Assembly (NCBI RefSeq): GCF_000276665.1
Contig: NW_004955426.1
Span: 26,623,803-26,687,802 of the forward strand
Source of the DNA: Chinchilla lanigera
Taxonomy: Eukaryota; Chordata; Mammalia; Rodentia; Chinchillidae
Direction of reading: 5' to 3'
Length of the DNA: 64,000 nucleotides
Position numbers and translations under genes: made by a program. The notes below the pieces were generated by a model. The model was not told where the DNA came from, ran no database searches, and worked only from the letters and a program-made list of their open reading frames with translations. Position 1 is the stretch's first letter. Each line of letters starts with the position of its first letter. This document shows positions 11,561-22,265 of the stretch, piece after piece.

Positions 11561-12849
11561 ACAACAGCAGGCTCATATGTACTTAGAATGAAAAGAGCAG
11601 CATAAAAGAAGTGGGTCCTTGGGAAAGCATGAAGGATGCATTAAATGAATACGCTGAGTTAATGACTTCCACAGTTGTGAGTGGACAACGCATGAACTGG
11701 ATTATGAGTCTGCAGATATCTTCCATGATTTTAACGTGTGAAACGCATATCCCTAGTAAACATCATGGGCTTTGTTTTAGCTCAGTTGTTATAATGAACT
11801 GTGATTATCTTTTGGAGATATCCTACAAAGCTTAACAAACTCAAAAAGCAGTAGTAGTTTGTATATATTCCCCAGGTTGAATAATGCTATTAATTTGGGT
11901 TGGGAAGTGAAACAACTGCCTGTAACTAAAATAGACTAGGGTCAAATTCACCAGATTTTATGTCCAGTTTTTTGTGGGAAAGGAGTTTGCTGGATCAGAC
12001 AAGAGGAAATAAGTGGAGCAATTACAAGGAGGAAATGCAGAAAAGTTGAGTGTAGGTAATATTGCATGTTACCTGGCTTCCTATTGCTTTCACATCCTCA
12101 AGTGACCCTCCTACTGTAGTCTTCAGTATGAGCAATAAGTTCTTCTAAAGGGTTTGTTGTCTTTCCAGGGTGGGGCAAAAATGCTGAAAACCTCAATTAG
12201 ACTACCTTTCCAACAGTCTTTTTAGAAATGCCTACCTTATCTTCTGGATCTCTTTTTTTCTCAAAAAGGACTTTGTTCTCCTTAAACGTGAAAAGAAGAG
12301 AGACATCAGCTGGCCAGACCCCTTTTGGCCAAAAATTGCTCCCAGAGTTTCAAGTACCTAACCTTAAACAAGGTCACAGTACAGGTTGGAAGTGGTTTCG
12401 TATTTCAACTACCTCTCAATCTTGACCTGCCTTGGGGGTTGTTCAGCGTGCATATTGGGAGCTGCTGATCATTAGAGTTGAGTGTGACTGGCATAGTACT
12501 AGGAGAGAATGTGCTTGAAATCTTTTTGGAGCCAACGAGAATTTTTTTTCACTGCAGAAGCAACAGTGACTAAAGAAGCAAGAAAGCATAACCTGAAAAG
12601 AGATAGTGTCCAGGTACAAGTCATTTCATGACCATATTTTGTGCACATTTTACTTGATTTGGTGTGTAGTTTTTTTCTTTTTATGAATCATAACTTCTAA
12701 AGCATTTTCAAACATTTTCTGAGCATCTATGCAGTGCCCAGCTCTGTAGCATGAAGTAGGTAACACCATCTTTGTACTCTGGAATTAGTAGTTTTGTTAA
12801 AAACATAAGGCTTCTATAGCTTAATCAGTTTAAGAAGGTTTTATCTCAG
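11561..12849. other. Unique non-coding sequence
   Basis: Nothing recognised; only short open frames. Confidence 0.45.
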
Positions 12850-13115
12850 TAGAAAGACTACAGACTTTGAATCAGGTACCCATGGGTTTGAGTCAGAGTT
12901 CTAATTCTCACCAAAAGCTCTTTGTGAGATTCACTTGTCATGGGTTGGCCTCTGCTCTTTCTGAAAAAATAGGACAATAGTACCTAGTAATAACTATGCT
13001 GTGATGACTCATATAACTATCTATCTATCCATCTGATCAATTATATATATATATATATGAACTAATTGATATATATCACTTAGTATAATACCTGAGACAA
13101 AGTAGGCACTTATTA
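12850..13115 (+). mobile_element. MIR SINE split by a microsatellite
   Basis: 'AGACTTTGAATCAGGTACCC' and 'GGGTTTGAGTCAGAGTTC' mark the MIR core, 'AATAGGACAATAGTACCTA' the middle and 'ATACCTGAGACAAAGTAGGC' the 3' part. A TCTA/TA microsatellite (13015-13058) has expanded inside it. Confidence 0.7.
13015..13058. repeat. (TCTA)n/(TA)n microsatellite
   Basis: Short TCTA array followed by about eight TA units, inside a MIR. Confidence 0.85.
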
Positions 13116-13585
13116 TTTTTACTTGGATAAATAATTGCAGCTCTGGATGCACTTTTCAGTTAATTCCTGTCAATAAGCCACTTAATATTTTCACACCATC
13201 CATATCCAACACCTATAAAGTGAAAGGAAAGGGCTCTACAATTTATTTCACCTCCACAATTTCATGTAGTTTGCGCCAAAATTTTTTAGTAAATTCTCGA
13301 TATATGTTTCTACTTCTTAGTTCTAGTATGAATCACAGTAATAAAACAGCAACATTTATTACGGTCTATCTCTGAAGTCAAAAGCCATCATGGGCTCTTT
13401 ACATTGTTTATATTATTTACTTTATGTACCATACTTAATGGGAGAGTAACCTTGTCCTGTTATTTACATAGCTAGATTTTTAGGTATATTTATCCAGTTC
13501 AATATTTTTGAAATCATTTACATAATTAATAAGAAGGCATTATATAATTAATAAGTACATTAATATAGAAAAATTTTTCTTTCTT

Positions 13586-13791
13586 AAAAGTCATTTTTAG
13601 TTTTGTGCCTTTGTTTTTGTTTGTTTGCTTCATTGTTTTGGGACAGTTTGTTGCTGTGTAGTTCAGACTGGCCTTGAACTCACTATGCAGCCCAGGCTGG
13701 CCTAAAGCTTGCAGCAGTCCTCCTGCCTCTACCTCCCAAGTGCTGTGATTATGAGCATTTGCCACCATGCCTGGCCAAAAGCCATTTCTAA
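13586..13791 (-). mobile_element. B1 SINE with internal duplication and imperfect TSD
   Basis: Antisense B1 derived from 7SL RNA: 'GTTCAGACTGGCCTTGAAC', 'CAGCCCAGGCTGGCC', 'CCTCCTGCCTCTACCTCCC' and 'GCCACCATGCCTGGCC'. The two CTGGCC blocks show the roughly 29-bp internal tandem duplication typical of advanced rodent B1s. Flanks AAAAGTCATTTTTAG (13586-13600) and AAAAGCCATTTCTAA (13777-13791) match at 13 of 15 positions as an aged TSD. The tail is a T/G-rich degenerate A-tail at 13601-13635. Confidence 0.9.
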
Positions 13792-14839
13792 ATGAGTGGA
13801 TGGATTTTATAATTGGTGGTGTCTTTGAAATAAGTAAAATGAATGTTCTCCTGTATTTTAAATGATAAAGTTGAGGCATAAGTTGTTTAATTTATAAGGT
13901 CACAGTTAATAACATGATCTATGACTTGAACTGATATTTGTCTCATATTGCAACTGCTTGCTTTAACCATAACTCTTGGAAGCAAAAAGTTAAAAAAAGA
14001 AACAATTTTTCTTCGCTTTCCACAGCAAAATCTGTCACTAAAGTAAAATATAGATTTCCTATTTATTAAATCTTAATAGAAATATATTTTCATGCCCTCT
14101 AGTCAAACTTTGTAGACTAGACTATTGCATCCTTTACATGAAGCTATAAATGTCTCAGTTTCCTAGTCTTTTAAAAAGATCCTGAAAGTCTGGGTCCTTA
14201 CAAGGAAGCAGGCATGTAATTATTAGTAGTTGATTATTAAGCAGATTTATTGAAAATTAACTGCAGCATTCTTTGACCTCTGTCTTTATTACCAAACTGC
14301 TTATCTTGGGTAGACATGATTGTATTACTAATCTATTGACATTTATGACAAATTAGCTACCAAGTGGGCTAGTTGTTACTATTGGAAACTTATGAGTTAC
14401 TTAAAATTCTTTTATTTCCTATGTTATTCTTTTTCTGAAATGAAAAAGAAAAGGATTTTTTATTATGCCAGGGAGAATGTTCTAAACAATCGAATGCCTA
14501 GAAGACTAATAACCGGTGATATCAAGTCAGATCTGTTAACAAAATGATTCCATTTCAGATCACAGTTAATAGAAAAAGTGACCACTGGTCTTTGTGAATG
14601 TCCTTTGATGTAGAAAGTGAAAATTTGTATTGAAAAGGCTATTTGCAGAGCTTCTTCTGTGTTAAGCCTTTCTGAAGTTTTAAAATGAAGGCTTCTAACT
14701 CTACTTCTAATAAGACATAGATGTTAGGACGTTACAGATGCTTGGGCTTCCTTTTCCTTCTTGTGGTGCTCCTCTGTTCCAGCAGCTTCAGTACAGTTGT
14801 ACGATTACACATGGTGGGGTTTGAAATGGTCTATCAGTC
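13792..14839. other. Unique AT-rich non-coding sequence
   Basis: Nothing recognised. Confidence 0.45.
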
Positions 14840-15344
14840 ATAGGCCTGGCAAGAAACAGAATCAAACTCAGGAGGATTGAGAGAATTTATTGAAGGGGGT
14901 GGGGTACAGAAGTGCATGTGGGATTAAAGTCTCCAGCAGGGAATATTAAGGCACATAGACCCTGACTGTGATGTGAAGCCATGATTGTCCTTGGCCCTGG
15001 AGCTACATTGTGAGAAAATGGTATTACCGTAGTTCTGTGCAGGCAGAAGCCATGGAGGAGAGGCTGGCTGCATGACAGAACCTGGAGCTCTGGAGTGACT
15101 TAGGTCTGCCAAAAGATGGGTGTATGACAATAACATCTGTGACTTCTCTTTCAATTTTCTATTCTCCGTTGTTAAATCCCAGTAGGAAGACACTGCACAT
15201 GAGCCGGAGAGTCTACCCACAGTAGTCAGGGTGCAGAGTGTGCCGCTGGGTAGAGAAAGACCTAGAATGTATCTGCTGAATGGAGGAAGAGAGCCAAACA
15301 GAGAATAACTACCCCAGATGGAAAATGCTATTTTAGAACTCACA
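14840..15344 (-). repeat. Possible ancient LTR-like sequence (weak)
   Basis: The antisense strand carries an AATAAA signal in 'TTCAATAAATTCTCTCAATC' (complement at about 14,880) followed by higher-complexity, GC-richer sequence resembling an old solo LTR. The longest frame, 139 codons on the minus strand (15343 to 14924), has no recognisable domain. I cannot assign a family, and it may be unique DNA. Confidence 0.2.
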
Positions 15345-15421
15345 GGGAGGGAGAGAAAGAGAGAGAGAGAGAGAGGGAGAGAGGGAGCGAGAGAAAGAGA
15401 GAGAGACAGAGAGAGAGAGAA
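15345..15421. repeat. (GA)n microsatellite
   Basis: About 75 bases of GA dinucleotides with a few G, C and AA interruptions, purine-only on the plus strand except for two Cs. Confidence 0.95.
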
Positions 15422-16610
15422 TTGATAGCCTTGATCTCATTTGATCTTGTGATCTTTGATTAATGACAACTTTCTAATATTTTCTTCCAAGAGCCCCGGT
15501 AAGCACTTGACAGGAGCCAGGAGAACTGCTGGCCAGTTCAGCTTGTCCCAGGCTCAGAACTCAGGCCTATATGTGACTCAGGGGCCTGAGAGAGCTGCTC
15601 CTATAGCTCACAAACGGTGAAATGTCTGAGGTGAGAAAATTAAAAATAATGAGGAGCATTGAGAAGCTTTCCAATAAGAATAGCTAAGGATGGGATAATA
15701 GCAGTAAGGTATCCTGTAGAAGGCAGATGCATGAAAAGGATTTGCCAGTCCTGACCAACTTCTAGATCTTCAAATTTGGGAGTAGGATCGGTGTACCATG
15801 TATTGTGAATCAACAACCCCAAGAGAGGATTACTATCAATACAAATGGCAATATTTCCCATCTCCCAGAAGGAGGAATATGTGGATGTTACTATTATGCT
15901 TCACCAACTTGGAAGTGAAAAAATATTTTAAAAAGAAGGGGATAAATAGTTCACTGGGTGATAAAATTTTTGTCTATGGATTGTCATTGGTTAGATGTAA
16001 TTGATTAAAGCGTGTGCTGGTTACTTTCTGTTAGCAACTGAGAAGAAATGAACACTCCTATCTCACAGCTTATTCCATGGTTCATTATCATAACATTTCA
16101 TATTTCTCCTACTTCATCATATTATTGCCTGGCACATCCAGCCCAGATTAATTCCAGCTTTCCAGCTATATCATGTCTACATCTCAATATCATTGGAGAA
16201 AAGTGCATAGTGGTGATTGGTTTCATTTTAAATATGTGGTCTCTGACTACAGTGAGCTAATTATTCGTGATGACTGATGTTGATAACTCCTCCATATTTC
16301 CCTAGCCCATTTATTTTTCAATTCTCTTAGACAACTATTTAACAAATCTTCTTCTCTCTCCTCAAATCTCTAATACTTACTTCCTACATCCTACCTCCGT
16401 GCAGACCTTTTTCCTTATTTCCCTGCAGACAAGTCAGAAGCAATCAAGAAGAGCATCCACAAAGTGCCTGTGCAGCTGAACTCACATCTGAGCCTTAGTG
16501 TCCATAGACAATGCTCTCGTCCTTAGCTTCTGTCAAAGATAAAGCTGTTCACGTGACACTTGCTTTTCCTCTTGTCCTCTATTCAGAGGCATCAGGTCAT
16601 TGATTGTTTA
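15422..16610. other. Unique non-coding sequence
   Basis: No repeat family or gene recognised. Confidence 0.45.
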
Positions 16611-16611
16611 T

Positions 16612-16759
16612 TTTCTTTCTTTTTTATTGGTCCAGGGTGTCCACACTGAGCTCTTCTTTCTTTCCTCTCCTCCACTCCTTTCCCCTCTTCTCTTCTCCTT
16701 TCTCTTTCTTTTTCTTTCATTCTTTCTTTCTTTCTTGCTTGCTTGCTTGCTTGCTTTCA
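16612..16759. repeat. Pyrimidine-rich tract with (CTTT)n and (TTGC)n
   Basis: CT-rich plus strand ending in five TTGC tetranucleotides at 16735-16755, directly against the tail side of the antisense B1 that follows. It probably grew from that SINE's A-rich tail. It produces a Leu/Phe/Ser-rich frame and, on the opposite strand, a Lys/Arg/Glu-rich frame; both are artefacts. Confidence 0.8.
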
Positions 16760-16869
16760 TTTTGAGACAGTATCTCATTAAGTTGCTAAATTGCACAGGC
16801 TGGGCTCAACTTCCTCCTGTGTCAGCCTCCCAGAGTCCTGGGATTACAGATATGCACTACTATGCTTTG
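16760..16869 (-). mobile_element. B1-type SINE without internal duplication
   Basis: Antisense B1: 'TTTTGAGACAGTATCTC', 'TTGCACAGGCTGGGC', 'GTCAGCCTCCCAGAGTCC' and 'GGGATTACAGATATGCA'. It lacks the second CTGGCC block, so it belongs to the older, non-duplicated B1/proto-B1 group. Confidence 0.85.
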
Positions 16870-17039
16870 CTTTTTCCTTTCTTTCTTGTGTTGTCTATTT
16901 TCCCTCTATCAAGATATTCTAAACATTACAAAAACATGTTGTAATGTTCCTAATCTTATGAAAAAACAAATATACAAGTATTGATTCAGTGTCTTCCTTC
17001 AACCACTACCCTACTTTTCTATCCCCATTTTCAGCAAAA

Positions 17040-17130
17040 TTCCTTGGGAGACCCTCCTTCCCTTTCCTTCTTCCCTCTCTCCCTCCTTTCTTTCTTTATT
17101 CTTTTTCTCTTCTCTGTCTCCTTCTTTCTT
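17040..17130. repeat. CT-rich low-complexity tract
   Basis: Imperfect CCTT/CTTT pyrimidine run with no regular period. Confidence 0.75.
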
Positions 17131-17250
17131 GGAATCCAAGGCCTCATGCTAATAACTAAATTAAGTAACAAGCTTTGTAAGTATTAGCCTTTTCTCAAAC
17201 TGGGGGTGAATTGCTAAACAAAAAAAATCAATATTTGATAGGAATTTGAA
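17130..17250 (+). repeat. Copy 1 of an unnamed dispersed repeat
   Basis: Segments 'TTGGAATCCAAGGCCTCATG', 'CTAATAACTAAATTAAGTA' and 'AATCAATATTTGATAGGAAT' recur in the same order and spacing at 20,565-20,690. The pair are about 3.4 kb apart in the same orientation. They could be two LTR copies or members of one family. I do not recognise the family. Confidence 0.55.
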
Positions 17251-17539
17251 AACATGTAGTTCTGTGGATTTAAACTATATGTATAAGCTAAAAACATTGA
17301 AATGTATCTCCCCTGAATTCTAGACATGTCTATCCCTCTACCTTGTTGATATCTCCATGTGTTGGTTTGGGGATTTATTGCAAGGGAGAACAATATAATA
17401 TACAGGACACATATTTTTTAAAAAATATTTATCATAGTCACCAAATGAATGATATACAGAAGAGTGCAGGAAATCTGCCCACTTACTAAGACCAAGAAAT
17501 CTAGCCAAGGGCCTGGATCTCATGGAAACATCCAGCTGA
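17251..17539. other. Unassigned sequence
   Basis: May be part of the same unknown element as its neighbours; nothing is recognisable by itself. Confidence 0.3.
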
Positions 17540-18060
17540 AGACCCAGAGCTCGTAATAGTGCCTCTCACGAGTCCAACTGGAGGCCTAGAGCCCATAACA
17601 GTATCTCATGCAGGCACATGAGACTTTTCATGGATCTGTGCTGCGGAGGCCCAGAGGTCAGTGGTGTAATCTAGGAGTCTATGCCAGAGGGATGCAGGAT
17701 CTGTGCTAGCAGGCTGAGGGATCTACACTGGAGCCAGGAAGGGATGTAGAAAGTAAGAACTAGAGCTCCCCTGAAAGGTACCACAGCCATCCTCAGCAAC
17801 AATGAGGTCCCAAGCTCCTCTGATGATCAGAAGAGTTGAGTTCCCACCAGGAAAACCAATGCAAGAAGCTTCTTCAGGAGACTGACCTGTGCACCTTTTT
17901 CCCTTCTGGAGACAGGAGGCAATGCTCAGAGTGAGGACTAGAGCTCCCCCAAAGTGAAACGAAGCCATTCTCAGCAACAAGGTCTTGAGCTCCTTGGAGG
18001 ATGAAAACAGCCAAGTTCATCAGGAAAGCCAACATAACAAGCTCTTCCAAAATAACTAAC
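17540..18060. repeat. Internally repetitive region with 44-bp and 178-bp tandem units
   Basis: Two nested periodicities are visible. A roughly 44-bp unit starts 'CAGAGCTCGTAATAGT' at 17,543 and 'TAGAGCCCATAACAGT' at 17,587. A 178-bp unit starts 'GTAAGAACTAGAGCTCCC' at 17,753 and 'GTGAGGACTAGAGCTCCC' at 17,931. The larger copies stay alignable through CAGCCATCCTCAGCAACAA versus AAGCCATTCTCAGCAACAA. The region is GC-richer than its surroundings and could be an LTR with tandem enhancer units or a small local duplication. The 71-85-codon minus-strand frames are repeats of one another for this reason, not genes. Confidence 0.8.
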
Positions 18061-18610
18061 AGCTCCTTATAGCTTCTACCAGATCCCAACAGCCTTTCCC
18101 TGCTCCCAACAGCCTAGCTTCTTCTTTTCCAGGTCTGGCTCTTATGCTACTGGCAACCATCCTCAGGTGGCCCTCCCACATGCAGCACCACATCAGCTGG
18201 GGATTATAAGTTGACCACCAGTTGTCAATCCACCACACTCCACTTGAATGCTTTGTAAGCACTCAAACTTAACTTTCTCAAACTGAATTAGTCACCCCAT
18301 GATTCATCTTTCAGTCATTCCCATTTCAGCTGGTGACATTTCAGCTTTCGGTTGCTTAAGTTAAAAATGTTAATAGAATTTTTGGCTCTTTTCTTAGTTT
18401 ACTTCCCAAGGCCAATTCATCATCACATTCTAACCATTTCTTATCATTTCCACTACCACCACCCCAGTCCAAGCCACCAACCTCACTCACGTAGCTTTGA
18501 GCAAAGGCTCCTGACTGTTCTGTCTTCTATCTACTTCTGTATTTCCTTGTCTTCCTCCACCACAGTTTATTGTGAACACATTGTATCATCTCCTCCCACC
18601 ACTCAAAGCT
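18061..18610. other. Unassigned sequence
   Basis: No clear family; could contain the 5' part of the following L2 or the rest of the preceding element. Confidence 0.3.
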
Positions 18611-18614
18611 TTCC

Positions 18615-19682
18615 GTCTTGTAGTTGCCTATAAGGCTCTTCATGATCTGAGTTCTCTGTAATTGGTTTCACTCAGGCAAAAATTTCTCTTATAATGCTGT
18701 GTGTGTATCCTCTAAAACTCTGTGTTTGGGGAAATGTACTTGGCAAACAAAAGAACTTATGGAAAAATTAAGGTTGGAGCAGATCATTCATATCTTATCA
18801 ATCTAAAATATTAAAAATGCACAAAAACAATAGCATGAAAGTTCTGGTTAGGAGCTGAGACAATGCAGAGCAATGGAGCTCTGAGCCAGTGAAGCTGCCA
18901 CTGAGCTAGTCATAGAAGAAAGTGCAACATGCTTTGAACAGAGAACTGTGTTAGGTGGGAGAGGAAAGTTTCTTGAGAGAAAGCTCTGAGTTCAGGTCCT
19001 CATTTTTAATTTTCTTAAATAGAGCCAAATTCTCCCCATTCTGTACAACAGCCAATATGGGGACTTTTTCCTTTTTGCTAAAGTTGTAATGATACTCCTA
19101 CTATTCTGGGTTCTTTTGCTCAAGTATAGTCTTATTTCCATGCTATGCCCTCATTATCCCACTATTTACCAATACCATATTAGCTAATTGCTGTTGCAGA
19201 AATATGTGTTGCAATAGAACAGACTGTACTCTTTACCTACTTTCACCTTTGCTATTTCTCATGTGTCAGGCGAGAATCTACCTTGAGGCTTCTGCTCTTG
19301 CTTGTCTCCCTCCCTGGAGTTCCTTCCTTTCAGGAAGCTGCATGAATTTCTTCTCTTTCAGATCTTTATTCAAAAATTTCTTTCATAGTTTTAGCTTCTC
19401 TAACCAGCTCATTTAAAAGAAAAACATCTTCACCCACACATCAGCATTTCTTATTTAACATCATTTACTTTGCTTCATAGTACTTACCATCTGATACCTT
19501 TTATATTACTCATTTATTGGCTGACCCATATCCAGGAGTATGCAAACTCTGTGAAAACAAAGCTTGGATTTTCTGTTGTTGTTTGTTTTCTTCCTTTATT
19601 TTCCTCTATCTTCACTGCTTGGAACAAGGTCCACTATGTACAAGGTATTCAATAAATGTTGAATAAATGAATGAATGAATGA
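18615..19682 (+). mobile_element. L2 LINE 3' region, discontinuous
   Basis: 'AAGGCTCTTCATGATCTGAG' at about 18,634 resembles the L2 ORF end. 'TTCTGCTCTTGCTTGTCTCC', 'CAGATCTTTATTCAAA', 'TTTGCTTCATAGTACTTACC' and 'AAGGTATTCAATAAATGTTG', with terminal AATG repeats at 19,665-19,682, follow in L2 order. The stretch between 18,740 and 19,240 is less convincing and may be an insertion. This is an ancient, inert LINE. Confidence 0.6.
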
Positions 19683-19730
19683 AATTTAAACTCTATATTT
19701 TTATAATTCCTTATCCAGAATGTAATCTAT

Positions 19731-19734
19731 TTTC

Positions 19735-19806
<72 letters not shown>

Positions 19807-19818
19807 TCGTTTTTTCTT

Positions 19819-19879
<61 letters not shown>

Positions 19880-19940
19880 GTCTCTCCCTCTCCCCCCTCC
19901 CTCCCTTCCTTCCTCCCTTCCTTCATTCCTTTTCTTATTC
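19731..19940. repeat. Long (CTTT)n array with CT and CCTTCC flanks
   Basis: Two blocks of CTTT (about 19,736-19,808 and 19,830-19,878) are separated by a GTTTTTT interruption and a short CT run, then grade into CCCT/CCTT repeats. The tract is a perfect polypyrimidine/polypurine mirror type. The long Phe/Leu/Ser frame and the Lys/Glu/Arg frame on the opposite strand are artefacts. Confidence 0.97.
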
Positions 19941-20007
19941 TATGTATGTGTTTGTGTGACAAAAGAGTGGCCTTTTAGAAAACTTTGTCTCCTATCCTCC
20001 TTGACAC

Positions 20008-20385
20008 ATACTATACTTTGGATACTGAGCATTCCCCAAAGGTCCATGTGCTCATGGGTTGTTCCTCAGGATGGTGCTGTTGAAAAATGGTAAGGTTACT
20101 TTTAACCTTTTGGATGTAAGGCATTGTGGGAGGACCTCTGGTGGTTAGAGATGTGCCCTGGAAAGGAATTGTACCTTCCTCTTTCTCTTTTGTTTCCTAG
20201 CTGAGTTTAGGGGTTTTCTTGCACCACTTGCTCCCATTATGATGTGCTGCCTTACTAGAGGTCTAAAGTAATGGGTCCAACCATTCATTAAACTTCCAAA
20301 CAATGAGCTAAAATAAACTTTCTCCTTAGATGTTAATTGTCTCAGGTGTTTTGTTCAAGTGACAGAAAGTAAGCTAACGTATGCG
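20008..20385 (+). mobile_element. MaLR/ERVL-type solo LTR (ancient)
   Basis: Begins 'TATACTTTGGATACTGAGC' and 'CCCCAAAGGTCCATGTG', contains 'CCATTATGATGTGCTGCC' and a polyadenylation-type 'GAGCTAAAATAAACTTTC', and ends 'CTCAGGTGTTTTGTTCAAG' plus 'CAGAAAGTAAGCTAAC'. This order matches MaLR-superfamily LTRs with AATAAA before the U5-like end. The 3' end resembles the piece at 32.6 kb, and the 5' end resembles the antisense copy ending at 28,925. Exact subfamily is not assigned. No internal retroviral genes are present. Confidence 0.65.
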
Positions 20386-20564
20386 TCAGGTTTTCATGCT
20401 CTTCCATATACTCCACAGTATTCCTGGGAATGTTCAGACATCCAAAGCCTTGTTATTTTCATAATTTAATATAAAGGCTGACTTGGTTAAAAAATTGTGA
20501 TTCAAATTGCATACTTTATCTTTTTGGTAGCCCCTGTATAGCTGTCAATATTCCCTGCTTCATT
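20386..20564. other. Unassigned sequence
   Basis: Nothing recognised. Confidence 0.3.
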
Positions 20565-20690
20565 CTAGGAATCAAGGCTCTTATGCTAACAATTAAAAAG
20601 TAAGCCCACAGGCTTTTCATGTAGATTCTGTGCTCTAGCCACTGGCAAGTTGCTGGAAAATCAATATTTGATGGGAATTTTATTCACTTA
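20565..20690 (+). repeat. Copy 2 of an unnamed dispersed repeat
   Basis: 'TAGGAATCAAGGCTCTTATG', 'CTAACAATTAAAAAGTAAGC' and 'AATCAATATTTGATGGGAAT' parallel the copy at 17,130-17,250. It lacks the flanking 178-bp tandem repeats of the first copy. Confidence 0.55.
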
Positions 20691-22125
20691 TTACTAGTCT
20701 TTATGTAAGGTCAAAAATACAGGATCATTCCAATGCTTAACAATGGTACCCACAGCATAGGTTTCTCCAGCTGACATAAAGAAGCAAAGAAATGGTGGTG
20801 AACTCCTTGTGATGTCAAATAGGGCTTTACTTCAGGTGGTGATGGGGCACTGAGCTAAGGGGCTCTTATAACTGAAAATGTTAAAGGGTAAGGAGTAAAC
20901 ATGCTCAGAGTCACAAATTCCTGGTGTACTCAGAAATGGTGACCCTTTAATGTGAGACTAAGAGTCGAATAGATACTTGGCTAAGGAAAGAGATGGGCTG
21001 CCATACCTGGAGGAGCTTGGAACTGATACAACTGCGGAGCTAACAAAAGTTTTTGATGATGTGACCAGACCAGTCGTTCCTCTTCCCATCTCTCGCAACC
21101 AACCCTGACTTCTAAAAATTATCAACTGTAATACTATAGTACATAACCCTGTCCCTAGTATTTAGAAAGAACGACTTATCTATAGTCCCTTCTGCATTTT
21201 CCCCACATCAAAATTTAAACAGTATCCAAATCCAGTGGGTCCTGCACTTGACCAGCACATTATCTGTTGGAAGTGAGCTCTAAAAAGTAGTAAAGGATAA
21301 ATGATAGGGCATTTCTTGATTTAATATTCTGAACTCATAACTCTGGGAGAAAAAAAAAATTAAGTGATCAGAGAAATGAGTTTGAATTTGATTCTTAGTG
21401 AGATTCATAATGAAAATACACACTGTAAGCTGAGCCCTTGTGTATCATCAGGTTACTTTACATTTTTGATCTCAGATGACTAAAGTAGCAAAATTTTGAT
21501 AAACATCAACTAGACACATGATGCTTTAACTTAAACAAATGTACCCTTTCAGTGATATTTCAGCTATGTAGGGGTGGTTATTTGGGAGAAGAATGCCCTT
21601 TTCACCTCTGAAATTATGTTTTCCAGGGCTATAATAAGAAATATGCAGGTTCTTGCCTGGAATCTAAGTAACTTTGTGGATTATCCAGCTTCTAGTCTTC
21701 TCCCATAGTAAAGTTGGATATAGTTGGCCACTTCACAGCTCATTAACAGCCCAACTAGAGACCAGGGAGAGGAAATGGATGAGATGAAGCTTAAAGGTGT
21801 CACATTGGGTATTTGTTAGCAACTCGGATAAGAGGCTTAGCAGGATGAGGTTAAAAATTGATTAAAGAAGTATGAGGATTATCTGTGACTTTAGCCCCTG
21901 TATATTACCTTCCTCTCTTGCCCTTCTACATCCATATTTCTAGAGGTCGAGCATGAGTTTTTGCAACTGTTAATGGAGAAGTATAAAGATTCTTTACCAT
22001 TCTAAAGATCTTTTAAAATTATTCATCTCATATTGGAAAAGAAAAATGAAAAGAAATTTACTTCACCCAGAATATATTTTTCCAAGATAAAATAAGAAAT
22101 GTCTTTAATGAGAATTGATCTTTTT
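20691..22125. other. Unique non-coding sequence
   Basis: No repeat family or gene recognised. Confidence 0.4.
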
Positions 22126-22129
22126 TTTT

Positions 22130-22265
22130 CCCACTGCAGGATTAATTTTATTTTATTTTATTTTTTTACTTTAAAAATAAAAGGAAAACATTAACAGACA
22201 ACCTTTTACAAAATAGCAAAAGAACAGTACAGACAATATAGAGTTACAAACAAAGTTGTAGGAAA
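22130..22265 (-). mobile_element. L1 3'UTR stub (antisense, severely 5'-truncated)
   Basis: A TTTTA-rich run (the A-tail) is followed by 'TTTTACAAAATAGCAAAAG', 'AACAGTACAGACAATATAG' and 'GTAGGAAATTAACAATGAG'. The same series occurs at 29,530-29,640 and, more loosely, in the 3'UTR of the L1 at 33.0 kb. Confidence 0.7.

Noticed and set aside
14924..15343. 139-codon minus-strand frame
   Set aside because: No domain, no coding composition and no splice or start context. It lies in a possible old LTR.
17540..18060. CRISPR-like array
   Set aside because: Only two copies per period, repeats are diverged and long, and the surroundings are mammalian.
19679..19978. 99-codon Phe/Leu/Ser-rich frame and its Lys/Glu/Arg-rich opposite
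   Set aside because: Both are translations of the CTTT array; the repetitive composition explains them fully.
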